DNA from: Acidobacteriota bacterium
Lineage (GTDB): Bacteria > Acidobacteriota > Blastocatellia > Pyrinomonadales > Pyrinomonadaceae
DNA length: 38,818 nucleotides
Direction of reading: 5' to 3'
NCBI GenBank assembly: GCA_018269075.1
Contig: JAFDVJ010000101.1
Coordinates: 1 to 38,818 of the forward strand
Numbering within the stretch: the stretch's first letter is position 1; the number at the start of each line of letters is the position of its first letter. Shown in pieces: positions 23,475-32,368 of this stretch. Made by a program: the position numbers and the translations under genes. A model generated the notes under the pieces. It was not told the DNA's origin, made no database searches, and saw nothing but the letters and a program-made list of their open reading frames with translations.

Positions 23475-25226
23475 ATGAATTTTCTTAAGCTTTCAGCGAT
23501 CTTTCTGATCTTTTTTATCGGGTTTTATACAGCTTCGGCGGCCCCGCCGGCGAACGACAATCTGGCGAACGCCGCGACTCTCGGCGGCGCAGCCGGCATC
23601 GTCAACGGAACGACCGTCGAGGCGACGCGCGAAAACGGCGAAGAGAGTCACGGCGTTTTGAACAGCGACACGGTTTATCGAACCGTCTGGTATCAATGGA
23701 CCGCGCCGGCGACCAAACCGGTCCGCTTCGAAGTGACGATCGCGAATTTCGACGCGGCGATGGCCGTTTACACGGGCAGCGCGCCGGCGCTCGCGCTGGT
23801 GACGCGCAACAACGATACCGAGACCAGTCACCCGATCGTCGAGATCGCGGCCCAGAGCGGCGTGACCTACCGAATCGTCGTCGGCGTCTCCAACGACGCG
23901 AACGCGGCGGGCGGCCCGTTCGATCTGCACTGGACGCAGACCGACCGGCCGTCGAACGACGACTTGGCCGACGCGCCGATCCTGCTGACGCTCGCCGGCA
24001 GCGTCGCCGCGACGACGCTCGGCGCGACTCCTCAAGCGTCGGAACCGGTCTTCGGCAGCGGCCGCACGGTCTGGTACAAATTCTTCAACGGGTCCGAGGA
24101 CGACATCAGCATGACCTTTCGGACGACCCGCAGCGGCCCGCTCGTCGATACGACGCTCGGCGTCTACACCGGCGCGGCGGTCGGCGCGCTGACGCCGGTC
24201 GTCCGCAACAACGACGCGCCCGGCGGCTATAAAAGCCGCGTGACGTTCCTCGCTCATTCGTCGAGCGCCTACTGGATCGCGGTCGACGCCGCCCCCGGCG
24301 CGGCCGACGCCGACGTGCTGCTCGACTGGGCCGTCACGAAAACCGTGCCCTACACGGATTTCGGCTCGACGATGAGCGCGCCCGGCGAGGTCTATTACGA
24401 CGAAGCGGCCGACATCACCGTCTTTCGCCCCTCGAACGGCGTCTGGTATTCGCTCGATTCGAGCGACAACTCGTTCCGCGCCTTCCAGTTCGGCATGAGC
24501 AGCGACACGCCGGTGCCGGCCGATTACGACGGCGACGGCCGCACCGACTACGCCGTCACGCGCGACGCCGGCGGCCTCAAAACGTGGTATCTCAGAAACA
24601 GCTTCGACGGCGGCTTTCGCATCGTGCAGTGGGGACTCGCCGGCGACAAACCGGTGCCCGGCGATTACGACGCGGACGGCCGCGCCGATCTCGCCGTCTT
24701 CCGGCCGTCGACGAACGTCTGGTATATCTGGCGGAGCTCCGACAACCAATTCACGATCAAGCTGTTCGGTCTCGCGGGCGATATTCCGGTGCTCGGCGAC
24801 TTCAAGGGCACGCCCGCCGGCGCGGACATCGCCGTCTTTCGACCGTCGAACGGGACGTGGTACATCTTCGACGGCACGAACACGATCTTCGCCCCGTTCG
24901 GCGCGAGCGGCGACAAGCCCGTCCCGGCCGACTACGATTTCGACGGCCGGACCGACCTCGCCGTCTTCCGGCCGGGAAACAATACGTGGTATGTGCTGCA
25001 AAGCGAGACGAACGAGGTGCAGTCCGTGACGTGGGGGCTCGCCGGCGACGTCCCGATGACCGGCGACTACGACAACAACACCAACGACCGGGACGACTTC
25101 GTCGTTTACCGGCCGGCGGACAACGTCTGGTATCTCCTCCGGAGCGAAGGCAATGTCGTCGATTTCGTCAAATTCGGCGCGCCCGGCGATATTCCGGTCT
25201 CGTCGCTCGCCGGTCTGATGCAGTAA
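23475..25226 (+). CDS. Secreted FG-GAP/VCBS repeat protein
   Basis: The product is 583 aa. A signal peptide (MNFLKLSAIFLIFFIGFYTASA) leads to two pre-peptidase-like beta domains (about 25-160 and 160-290), each beginning with PPANDNLANA or PSNDDLADA and containing a TVWYQWTAP/TVWYKFFNG strand. From about 300 to the end there are seven FG-GAP-type repeats of ~45 residues with calcium-binding loops (PADYDGDGRTD, PGDYDADGRAD, PADYDFDGRTD) followed by AVFRPS and a TWY/VWY turn. These repeats are nearly identical in style to those of the 29846 gene. It probably forms a beta-propeller outside the cell. GGGAG precedes the ATG at 23475. Confidence 0.9.
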   Translation: MNFLKLSAIFLIFFIGFYTASAAPPANDNLANAATLGGAAGIVNGTTVEATRENGEESHGVLNSDTVYRTVWYQWTAPATKPVRFEVTIANFDAAMAVYTGSAPALALVTRNNDTETSHPIVEIAAQSGVTYRIVVGVSNDANAAGGPFDLHWTQTDRPSNDDLADAPILLTLAGSVAATTLGATPQASEPVFGSGRTVWYKFFNGSEDDISMTFRTTRSGPLVDTTLGVYTGAAVGALTPVVRNNDAPGGYKSRVTFLAHSSSAYWIAVDAAPGAADADVLLDWAVTKTVPYTDFGSTMSAPGEVYYDEAADITVFRPSNGVWYSLDSSDNSFRAFQFGMSSDTPVPADYDGDGRTDYAVTRDAGGLKTWYLRNSFDGGFRIVQWGLAGDKPVPGDYDADGRADLAVFRPSTNVWYIWRSSDNQFTIKLFGLAGDIPVLGDFKGTPAGADIAVFRPSNGTWYIFDGTNTIFAPFGASGDKPVPADYDFDGRTDLAVFRPGNNTWYVLQSETNEVQSVTWGLAGDVPMTGDYDNNTNDRDDFVVYRPADNVWYLLRSEGNVVDFVKFGAPGDIPVSSLAGLMQ

Positions 25227-25236
25227 GACGACTCGA

Positions 25237-25328
25237 TTTTGTCGGTGCGCACCGGCAAAAAAACGGGATTCCGGCGAAGGGTCAAAATGTTTCGCTTCTC
25301 TGATAAAACCCCTGGCCGGAATCCCGTT
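25237..25328. other. Two hairpins between convergent genes
   Basis: First, a contiguous 24-bp palindrome, TTTTGTCGGTGC facing GCACCGGCAAAA (25237-25260), with one G-T pair and flanking A/T runs usable as a terminator on either strand. Second, a 67-nt structure with perfect 14-bp outer arms AACGGGATTCCGGC (25262-25275 and 25315-25328) and an inner AGGG/CCCT pairing. They precede the bidirectional terminator at 25341. Confidence 0.55.
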
Positions 25329-25340
25329 GTTTCCGTCGAA

Positions 25341-25390
25341 AATGCGGAGGGCCCGTTTCGCAGACGAGCCCTCCGTATTTTTTTTATTTT
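25341..25390. terminator. Bidirectional terminator of the 23475 and 25384 genes
   Basis: The stem AATGCGGAGGGC/GCCCTCCGTATT (25341-25352 and 25368-25379) contains one G-T pair. It is followed on the plus strand by a long T-rich run. On the minus strand, AAAA before the stem gives TTTT after it. It stands between two convergent genes and overlaps the stop of the minus-strand phosphatase. Confidence 0.85.
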
Positions 25391-25923
25391 TTGTGATCGC
25401 GGTAGTAATCGTCGATGAAGTCCTTCATCCAGATCTGCCACCAGCCGAAATCGTATTTTTTGGCCTCGGCATTGGCCTCGTCGCCCGTCCAGCCGTCGCG
25501 GCGGATGCGGTAGACGGCGACGACGACGCCGGTCCGGTCGGCGCCGCGTTTGCAGTGGACGAAAACCGGCTGATTTTCGGGCGCGTCGAGCGTTTTTTCG
25601 ATCTCGGCGATCGTCGCGTCCTTCGGCCCGAACCAGTTGTTGAGCGGAATGTTCAGATATTTGAGGCCGGCCGCCCGGGCGAGCGCCTCCTCCCGTTTCG
25701 CGCGGTCGTCCGCGTTCCGCAGATTGACGACCGTCCTGACACCCATCTTCGCGAGCGCCTGAAATCCCTCGGCCGTCGGCTGGCCGCCGCGGTAGAGATT
25801 GTCGTTGACCTTCCCGAAATTCGGCAGTTCCCTGTCCGAAGCCTTTTGCGCCGGCGTCAGCCCGGCCGCCGCCAGACCGATGACGGCCGCGATCAATGCG
25901 ATCCGTAAAACTCTTGCTCTCAT
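25384..25923 (-). CDS. Dual-specificity/tyrosine phosphatase-like protein, exported form
   Basis: The product is 179 aa. A signal peptide (MRARVLRIALIAAVIGLAAA, cleavage near PAQ 25) distinguishes it from its cytosolic relative at 12159. The catalytic P-loop is HCKRGADRTG (C124, R130). Family segments are PNFGKVNDNLYRGGQPT near the mature start, LNNWFGPKD before the P-loop, and GWWQIWMKDFIDDYYRDHK at the C-terminus. A phosphatase in the periplasm would act on exported phosphoproteins, phospholipid heads or small molecules; the substrate is unknown. It is convergent with the FG-GAP gene and shares the terminator at 25341. Upstream is a 34-bp perfect inverted repeat, not an obvious promoter. 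Confidence 0.88.
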   Translation of the reverse strand: MRARVLRIALIAAVIGLAAAGLTPAQKASDRELPNFGKVNDNLYRGGQPTAEGFQALAKMGVRTVVNLRNADDRAKREEALARAAGLKYLNIPLNNWFGPKDATIAEIEKTLDAPENQPVFVHCKRGADRTGVVVAVYRIRRDGWTGDEANAEAKKYDFGWWQIWMKDFIDDYYRDHKK

Positions 25924-25929
25924 ATTGAT

Positions 25930-26007
25930 AAGTCGCGAGTCGAGAGTGGAGAGTCGAGAGTCGAAAAATCCTCCGACTCTCGACTCTCCACTCTCGACTC
26001 GCGACTT
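25930..26007. repeat. Perfect 34-bp inverted repeat of GACTCTC heptamers
   Basis: Arms 25930-25963 and 25974-26007 are perfectly complementary across a 10-nt loop. Each arm is a heptamer array (GAGTCGA/GACTCTC type). It sits in the 117-bp gap between ppk2 and the phosphatase gene on the same strand. Confidence 0.9.
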
Positions 26008-26040
26008 AAAATATGAAGTATTTTCCGCGATTCGGCAAGC

Positions 26041-27051
26041 TCAATCGAGATTGAGCGCCGACCGGTGGAACCGCATAATGATGTTCGGATCCGGCAGGAG
26101 CGACGTGCCGGCCTTTTCCTTGCCGTCGTAATCGAGCATCGAGAGGACGTGACGCATACTTTCGAGCCGCGCCTTGCGTTTGTTGTTGGCCTTGACGATG
26201 ATCCACGGGCTGAAAGAGGTGTGCGTCTTGCTGAACATCAGCGCCTTGTAATGCGTGTAGGAATCCCACATCTTCTGCGCCTCGGCGTCGATCGGGCTGA
26301 GCTTCCACTGTTTGAGCGGGTTGACCTCGCGCGACTGAAACCGGCGCAGCTGCTCGTCCTTCGAGATCGAGAACCAGAACTTGATGAGCGTCACGCCGTC
26401 CTCGTAGAGCATATGCTCGAACTCCGGCACCTGCCGCATAAAATGATCGTACTGGTCGTCGTTGCAGAAGCCCATCACCGGCTCGACGACCGCGCGGTTG
26501 TACCAGCTGCGGTCGAAGAAGACGATCTCGCCGCGGTTCGGCAGCTGTTTGATGTAGCGCTGGAAATACCACTGCCCCATCTCTTCCTCGGTCGGTTTCG
26601 GCAGCGCGACGATCCGCAGCGCGCGCGGGTTGAGATGCTCGATGAAGCGCCGGATCGTGCCGCCCTTGCCGGCGGCGTCGCGGCCCTCGAAGATGATCGC
26701 GATCCGGCGGCGCTTTTCCTGCACCCAGCGCTGCATCTTGACGAGCTCGATCTGCAGCTTTTCGAGCTCGGCCTCGTATTTCAGAAGCGCCGCGATCTTT
26801 CGCGTGTCGATGTTGCGTTCGCGAAGCTTTTCGATAAAGGCCGTCTGCGAGCGGACCGCCAGCAGGTCTTCGAGCGTCAGGTAAACCTCGCGTTTTTCGA
26901 GCTCGTCGACGCCGCTGAGCTCCAGCAGCGAGATCAGCTCCGACGACGGCGACGGAACGAGTCCGTTTTCAAATTCGACCGCGTTCACATCCGCGTCCGT
27001 CGTCTCGGCCGTTTGCACATTTCCATTGTTCGTTTCGGTTGTCGTAGTCAT
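26041..27051 (-). CDS. ppk2: Polyphosphate kinase 2 family protein
   Basis: PPK2 enzymes transfer phosphate between polyphosphate and nucleotides, mostly making NTP or NDP from polyphosphate, in the cytoplasm. The 336-aa product has the P-loop FEGRDAAGKGG (Walker A, 123-131), RRFIEHLNPR, the Walker B-type FFDRSWYNRA (178-187) and the lid segment SREVNPLKQWKLSPID. This is the single-domain form, with an unusual acidic, low-complexity N-terminal extension of about 45 residues (TTTETNNGN and following). Whether it prefers ADP or AMP cannot be told by eye. AGAGGAA precedes the ATG at 27051. It is flanked by the heptamer inverted repeat downstream and the regulator gene upstream on the same strand. 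Confidence 0.95.
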   Translation of the reverse strand: MTTTTETNNGNVQTAETTDADVNAVEFENGLVPSPSSELISLLELSGVDELEKREVYLTLEDLLAVRSQTAFIEKLRERNIDTRKIAALLKYEAELEKLQIELVKMQRWVQEKRRRIAIIFEGRDAAGKGGTIRRFIEHLNPRALRIVALPKPTEEEMGQWYFQRYIKQLPNRGEIVFFDRSWYNRAVVEPVMGFCNDDQYDHFMRQVPEFEHMLYEDGVTLIKFWFSISKDEQLRRFQSREVNPLKQWKLSPIDAEAQKMWDSYTHYKALMFSKTHTSFSPWIIVKANNKRKARLESMRHVLSMLDYDGKEKAGTSLLPDPNIIMRFHRSALNLD

Positions 27052-27245
27052 AAAGGTTCCTCTTTTGTAGTCTTATCGGGTCAATAAGGCGTGCACTTCG
27101 CCATTATTTTCCATTGTAACCCCGAAAATCAAGAATGTTAATCAAAGCGGGGCTCAAACATTATGAAATCTTATGTTTCTGCGAACAAGAAAATTTACTT
27201 TTTGACCATCGTGCCGGGCTTTCGGGCCGCGCCCGCCGGCGATTT

Positions 27246-29417
27246 TTATTCAGCCTTGATCTGCACGACCTCGGTCAGGGTCTTGCTGCGGACGATCGTC
27301 AGCCGCGCGCCGTCGGGCGACCAGTCGAACCACTTGACGGCTTCCGCCGGCAGCCGCGTCAGAACCTGCGGCTCGCCGCCGTCGACGGGCACCTGAACGA
27401 GCTCGCCCGATTCGCCCTCGACCGTGTTGTAGGCGACCGACTTCCCGTCCGGCGTCCATCGCAGATGACGGCCGACCGGATATTTCGCTGGCAGATCGAT
27501 GACCCGGAACGGCTCGCCGCCGTCGAGCGGGCGCAGGACGAGCTGCTCTTTGCCGGCCTTTTCGTCGCGGCTCTCGATCGCGACCGCTCGGCCGTCGGGT
27601 GAGATGTCCCAGAGGCTCATATCCCGGTCGAACAGCAGCGCGGTCCGGCCATCGGCGGACTGCTTTACCAGCAGCCAGCCGCGCGCGCCGAAGTTCGCCA
27701 TATAGACCAGCGTGCGGCTGTCCGCCAGAACCGTGCCGTTAAAGACCGGCTGGTCGGAATTCGTCAGCCGCCGCAAGTCATTCCCTTCGAGATCGATCTG
27801 CCAGAGCTGCGGCGAGCCCGACCGCTCGGAGACGAAGACGACGTGCGCGCCGTCGCCCGAAAGCCGAGGCTGAAGCCATTCGCCGTCGCCGCCGGAGGTC
27901 AGCTTCTGGCGACTCCCGTCGGGCGACGCGACGTAGATGACCGCCTGCTGATTTTCGAGCGCCACGTAAACCAGCCGGCCGTCGGGCGTCCACCAGACGT
28001 TGTCGAAAACGCCGGTCCCGCCGGTCAGCTGGCGAAAGCCGTCCGGGCCGTCGTCCTTTTGCAGGATCGCCGTCGTCTCGCCGGCCTGCGTCGTAAAAAT
28101 CGATCGGCCGTCGCGCGGCAGGCCGAGCAGAAAGTAGGAGTTATTGTCGTTGGTCACCCGCCGCCATTCGCCGGATTCGGGAAAATACTGCCAGATCTGC
28201 CGGATCTCGGCGTCCGGCTCCTTGACGACGACGAGCAGGCTGCTCCGGTCGGGCAGCCAGATCGCGCCGTTTATTTTTCTTTCCTGCTCGGCGATGATCG
28301 TTTTTTCCGCGCCGCCGTCGACCGGAATTTCGCTGACGTAGTAGGTCGTCCGGTCCGGGTACTGGCGGCGCAGCGCGCACAAGACGGCCGCGCCGTCGGG
28401 CGTCCAGTTGGCGCTCCAGAAACGATATTCGAGCGGCAGCCGGACGAGCGAGCGCGGCTCGCCGCCGTCCGGCTTCGAGACGACCAGCTCGCTGCCGGCA
28501 TCGTCGAACTGCGTGGTCAGCATCCGCCCGCCGTCCGGCGAAAACCCGCGGATCAGGCCCTTGTCGAGAACCCGCTGCGGCTTGCCGCCGAGAAACGGAA
28601 TCCGGTAAATCCCGTTCTGCGACGGGTCGGTCCGGTGGTAGACGGAATAATAGACGTAGTTGCCGTCGGGCGTGAAGGCGTAGGACCAGATCGCCGCGTC
28701 GGCCGGCGGCGTCAGCCGGGTCGTGCTGCCGCTGGCGACCTGCTGAAGCCATAAGCTCGCCAGGTTGTCGCGGTCGGAGGTCGGATAAAGAATGTAGTTG
28801 CCGTCGGCCGAAACCTCGACGCCGAAGCCCTTGCCGTCGGAGGTCAGTTTGACGAGGCGCGTGTTTTCGGGCGAAAACCGGAGCCCGCGCTTCGAAAAAT
28901 ACGATTTCATCCCGAACGCCGCGCCGAGCGCCGCGAGCAGGAGAACGAAGCCGCCGAGCAGCAGAAACCGCCGGTCGAAACGGCGCGGCGCGGCCGCCGG
29001 CAGCGGCGCCGGCGAATCGTCGTCGATGATCTCTTCGACGACGATCTCGGTTTCCGTTTCGCGGTAATAAGCCGTCTCCGAATCGTCCGCCGCCGGCCGG
29101 ACGTCGGCGACGAAGCTGTAGCCGCGCCGCGGAATCGTTTTGATGTAGAGACATTCGTGCGGGCTTTCGCCGAGAATCTGCCGCAGATTGGAGATGCTTT
29201 TTTTGAGATTGGCCTGCTCGACGAACGTGCCTTCCCAGACCTTTTCGAGCAGCTCGTCGTGTTCGAGAACCTGCCCCCGATTCCGGATCATCACGAAAAG
29301 CAGATCGAAAATTTTCCCGGTGAGCGGGATCCGGTTTCCCTCTTTTATCAAAATCCGCCGTTTCGCGTCCAGCCGAAACTCGCCGAAATCGTAATAACGG
29401 ACCCTGTTGTCATCCAT
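27246..29417 (-). CDS. CadC/ToxR-type winged-helix regulator with TolB-like propeller
   Basis: The product is 723 aa. Residues 8-104 form an OmpR/PhoB-type winged helix (YYDFGEFRLDAKRRIL at the start, YIKTIPRRGYSFVADV at the end). After an acidic linker comes one membrane helix (151-169, FLLLGGFVLLLAALGAAFG). Then a ~540-residue periplasmic domain of PD40/TolB-like blades follows, with recurring SPDGRAVAIES, WTPDGKSVAYNT and SADGNYILYP motifs. It is a one-component membrane-bound transcription factor: cytoplasmic DNA binding, outside sensing, no receiver domain. It is transcribed divergently from the 29606/29846 genes, whose promoter region it shares, so these are its likeliest targets (inference). 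AGGG precedes the ATG at 29417. Confidence 0.92.
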   Translation of the reverse strand: MDDNRVRYYDFGEFRLDAKRRILIKEGNRIPLTGKIFDLLFVMIRNRGQVLEHDELLEKVWEGTFVEQANLKKSISNLRQILGESPHECLYIKTIPRRGYSFVADVRPAADDSETAYYRETETEIVVEEIIDDDSPAPLPAAAPRRFDRRFLLLGGFVLLLAALGAAFGMKSYFSKRGLRFSPENTRLVKLTSDGKGFGVEVSADGNYILYPTSDRDNLASLWLQQVASGSTTRLTPPADAAIWSYAFTPDGNYVYYSVYHRTDPSQNGIYRIPFLGGKPQRVLDKGLIRGFSPDGGRMLTTQFDDAGSELVVSKPDGGEPRSLVRLPLEYRFWSANWTPDGAAVLCALRRQYPDRTTYYVSEIPVDGGAEKTIIAEQERKINGAIWLPDRSSLLVVVKEPDAEIRQIWQYFPESGEWRRVTNDNNSYFLLGLPRDGRSIFTTQAGETTAILQKDDGPDGFRQLTGGTGVFDNVWWTPDGRLVYVALENQQAVIYVASPDGSRQKLTSGGDGEWLQPRLSGDGAHVVFVSERSGSPQLWQIDLEGNDLRRLTNSDQPVFNGTVLADSRTLVYMANFGARGWLLVKQSADGRTALLFDRDMSLWDISPDGRAVAIESRDEKAGKEQLVLRPLDGGEPFRVIDLPAKYPVGRHLRWTPDGKSVAYNTVEGESGELVQVPVDGGEPQVLTRLPAEAVKWFDWSPDGARLTIVRSKTLTEVVQIKAE

Positions 29418-29605
29418 ATAAACCCTGATTTATCCGCAGCTTAGCGGATTTTTCACTTTTTTCACCTTTTTCACGAAGAGATGAATTTAAAATTACCAGA
29501 CTTTTCACTTTTTGAGAACGATTTTCACCCTTTTTTCTGACAAATTTTTCCTGCCGGGCGGAAATGCCGATCTTTCGGAGCCGCCCGAACGCACGGGGAG
29601 AATCA

Positions 29606-29806
29606 ATGAAAACGATCCGACGAACATCGATAAAAGTTAAGCGCAGGGAGCTGATCATCGTCAAAAACGAAGCGCCCGCCGTCTGTCCGGTCTGCCATTC
29701 ACCGCTCCGGCCGAATGTCCCGTCGGACGACGAACATACCGCGTCTTCGACGGCCGACGATCGGCGAGAGCTGCCGGCCGCCGAAGACAGCCCGGAGAAA
29801 CCGTAA
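29606..29806 (+). CDS. Small CxxC protein, 66 aa
   Basis: It begins MKTIRRTSIKVKRRELIIVK, a basic beta-strand-like stretch, followed by CPVCHSPL (one CxxC half-knuckle) and an acidic tail. Small proteins of this plan (MKTIRR start, one CxxC) recur beside regulators in acidobacterial genomes as I recall them; the function is unknown to me. A single CxxC cannot coordinate zinc alone, so a dimer or redox role is possible. GGGGAG 7 nt before the ATG at 29606 supports this start over an in-frame upstream codon. It lies 39 bp before the 29846 gene, probably in one transcript, and is divergent from the membrane regulator. Confidence 0.7.
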   Translation: MKTIRRTSIKVKRRELIIVKNEAPAVCPVCHSPLRPNVPSDDEHTASSTADDRRELPAAEDSPEKP

Positions 29807-29845
29807 ACCATAACCATATTTGTCAACGAAATCAGGAGAAACAAA

Positions 29846-32305
29846 ATGCAGAATCGAAACCGTTTTAACATCAGTCAATTATTGTCATTCAAAGGATTAT
29901 TCGCGGCCGCGCTGGCCTTGTCGGCGATTTTCGGCGGGGCGTCCGCGGTTCGCGCGCAGGCGCTCCGGCCGGCCGCGCTCAGCGTCAACGCGGCGGGCGG
30001 CGGCGTCGCCAACAACGCTTCGCAGTACGCGGCCGCCAGCGCGAACGGCCGGTATGTCGTCTTTCAGAGCGACGCGACCGATCTCGTCGGCGGTCTGACC
30101 GACGCCAACAACGCGCCCGACGTCTTTCTGCGCGACACGTGGACCAACCGCACGCGCTGTCTGAGCGTCGCCGGCGCGGGCAACGCGACCGGCAGCGGCG
30201 GCTCGTTCCAGCCGATCATCACGCCCGACGGCGCGTTCGTCGTCTTCGCGAGCGCCGCCTCGAATCTGGTCGCCAACGACACGAACGGCTTCGTCGACGT
30301 CTTCCGCGTCGCCGTCGGGACCGGCACGATCGTGATGGTCAGCCGGACGCCCGACAACCAGAACGGCGGCAACGCCTCTTCATACTTCCAGTTCGGCGAA
30401 TACAACCCGTACGACGTCAGCGACGACGGGCGCTTCGTCGCCTTCGTCAGCAGCGCGAGCAACCTGCTGCCCGAACCGTTTCTCGACAACAACGGCAAGC
30501 TCGACGTCTTCGTCCGCGATCTGAACAACAACACGACCGACTGCGCGTCGTTTTCGACGACGCTCGCCTCGACCGCCGCCGGCGACAGCTTCGACGTCAA
30601 CCTGAGCGCCGACGGCGGCCGCGTGACCTTCACCAGCGACGCCGGCAACATCGTCGCCGGCATCACCGACACCAACGGCGGCCACGATATCTTCGTCCGC
30701 GATCTGGCGTCGCTCGCGGCCCGCTGTGTGACGCGCGGCTTCGGCGGCAACCGGTTCCTCGCGCTCGGCGGCGAAACCGGCGTGATGAGCAAAAACGGCG
30801 CGCGGGTCGTCTTTTACAGCATCTCGGCGCTGCTCGCGCCGAACGACGTCGCCAACAATATCCGCGACGTGTTCGTCTACGATTACGGGCTCGACACGGT
30901 CTTTCTGGTGAGCGCGACGCCCGACGGGACGACCAACGGCAACGACAATTCGGCCGACCCGCAGTTTCCCGATAACTACACGCTGAGCATCACGCCGGAC
31001 GGGCGCTACGTGGTTTTCGAAAGCCGGGCGAGCAACCTCGTCGCCGGCGTCACCGACGCCAACTCGGTTTCCGACGTTTTCCGGCGCGACCTGCTGACCG
31101 GCGAAACGAAGCTCGTCAGCCGCGCCGCCGTTCCGTCGCCGGTCGCCGGCAGCAGCCGCTCGACCGCCGGCAAAAAAGGCGCGTCGATCAGCCCCGACGG
31201 CCGGTTCGTCGCCTTTCTCAGCCAGTCGAACAACCTGATCGCCGAAAATTATTCGATCGGCTTCCCGCAGCCGTTCGTCCGCGATATGACGAACGGCGTG
31301 ACCTTTGCCGGCGCGCTGAACGTGAGCGGCAGCGGATACGGCGGCGGCTCGAACTTCCGGCCGGCGATCGCCAACAACGGCAAAAGCCTGATTTTCGAAG
31401 CGACCTCGGCCGATCTGGCCGCGAACGACGCCAATTCGGCGGTCGATCTCTTCCGCGTGCAGGTGCCGGTGCCGCAGCCGGCGGTTTCGGACTTCGACGG
31501 CGACGGCCGCGCCGATTTCGCCGTCTTCCGGCCGGCGAGCGGCACGTGGTATTCGCTGCCCGCCGACGGCTTCGTCAACATCCGCGGATGGGGCCAGAAC
31601 GGCGATCAGATCGTCCCGGCCGACTACGACGGCGACGGCAAAACCGATCACGCCGTCTTTCGCGGCGGGACGTGGCTGATCCAACACAGCGTCGGGATCG
31701 TCGCCGAAACCGTCAACTTCGGGCTCGCCGGCGACCGGCCCGCGCCGGCCGACTACGACGGCGACGGCCGCGCCGACATCGCCGTCTTCCGCCCGTCGAA
31801 CGGCGTCTGGTACATCCGGCAGAGCTCCGACGGACAGGTTCGCTTCCGGAATTTCGGTTTGAACGGCGATCTGCCGGCGGTCGGCGATTACGACGGCGAC
31901 GGCCGTTCGGACGTCGCGGTCTTCCGCCCGTCGACGAACGTCTGGTACATCCTCAAAAGCTCGGATGGTTCGTTCGCCGCGATGCAGTTCGGGCTGAACA
32001 CCGACCGTCTCGCGCCGGCCGATTACGACGGCGACGGCAGAACCGACATCGCCGTCTTCCGGCCCTCGACGAACGTCTGGTACATCTTCCGGAGCCGCAC
32101 CGACGACACCGCGATCGTCAGCTTCGGCCTCGCCGGCGACACGCCCGTCCCGGCCGACTACGACGGCGACGGCCGCGCCGACATCGCCGTCTTCCGGCCG
32201 TCAAGCGGCGACTGGTACGTCTGGCGCAGCACGAACGGCGCGGTGACCGGCGCCAACTGGGGACTCGGCACCGATCTCCCGGTGCCGGCGGCCTTTATCC
32301 CGTAA
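29846..32305 (+). CDS. Secreted TolB-like propeller plus FG-GAP repeat protein
   Basis: The product is 819 aa. The signal peptide is long (about 1-38; hydrophobic core FAAALALSAIFGG, cleavage near VRAQ). Residues 40-540 are PD40/TolB-type blades (ASANGRYVVFQSDATDLV, SDDGRFVAFVSSASNL, TPDGRYVVFESRASNLV). Residues 545-815 are six FG-GAP-type repeats with PADYDGDGRADIAVFRPS calcium loops and VWYI turns, closely matching those of the 23475 gene. It thus joins the kind of propeller found in the adjacent regulator to surface repeats. AGGAG precedes the ATG at 29846. The stop codon lies inside the first copy of a 35-bp tandem duplication. Confidence 0.9.
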   Translation: MQNRNRFNISQLLSFKGLFAAALALSAIFGGASAVRAQALRPAALSVNAAGGGVANNASQYAAASANGRYVVFQSDATDLVGGLTDANNAPDVFLRDTWTNRTRCLSVAGAGNATGSGGSFQPIITPDGAFVVFASAASNLVANDTNGFVDVFRVAVGTGTIVMVSRTPDNQNGGNASSYFQFGEYNPYDVSDDGRFVAFVSSASNLLPEPFLDNNGKLDVFVRDLNNNTTDCASFSTTLASTAAGDSFDVNLSADGGRVTFTSDAGNIVAGITDTNGGHDIFVRDLASLAARCVTRGFGGNRFLALGGETGVMSKNGARVVFYSISALLAPNDVANNIRDVFVYDYGLDTVFLVSATPDGTTNGNDNSADPQFPDNYTLSITPDGRYVVFESRASNLVAGVTDANSVSDVFRRDLLTGETKLVSRAAVPSPVAGSSRSTAGKKGASISPDGRFVAFLSQSNNLIAENYSIGFPQPFVRDMTNGVTFAGALNVSGSGYGGGSNFRPAIANNGKSLIFEATSADLAANDANSAVDLFRVQVPVPQPAVSDFDGDGRADFAVFRPASGTWYSLPADGFVNIRGWGQNGDQIVPADYDGDGKTDHAVFRGGTWLIQHSVGIVAETVNFGLAGDRPAPADYDGDGRADIAVFRPSNGVWYIRQSSDGQVRFRNFGLNGDLPAVGDYDGDGRSDVAVFRPSTNVWYILKSSDGSFAAMQFGLNTDRLAPADYDGDGRTDIAVFRPSTNVWYIFRSRTDDTAIVSFGLAGDTPVPADYDGDGRADIAVFRPSSGDWYVWRSTNGAVTGANWGLGTDLPVPAAFIP

Positions 32306-32368
32306 CCGCGACGTCCGCCGATCGAAAACGGAGCCCGTAACCGCGACGTCCGCCGATCGAAAACGGAG
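32299..32368 (+). repeat. Exact 35-bp tandem duplication across a stop codon
   Basis: Positions 32299-32333 and 32334-32368 are identical, starting CCCGTAACCGCGACG and ending CGAAAACGGAG. The first copy contains the TAA of the 29846 gene. The second copy forms the left arm of the following hairpin. The identity suggests a recent event. Confidence 0.95.

Noticed and set aside
25262..25328. Riboswitch-like structure between convergent genes
   Set aside because: It is downstream of both genes and leads no coding sequence; a terminator or repeat explains it better.
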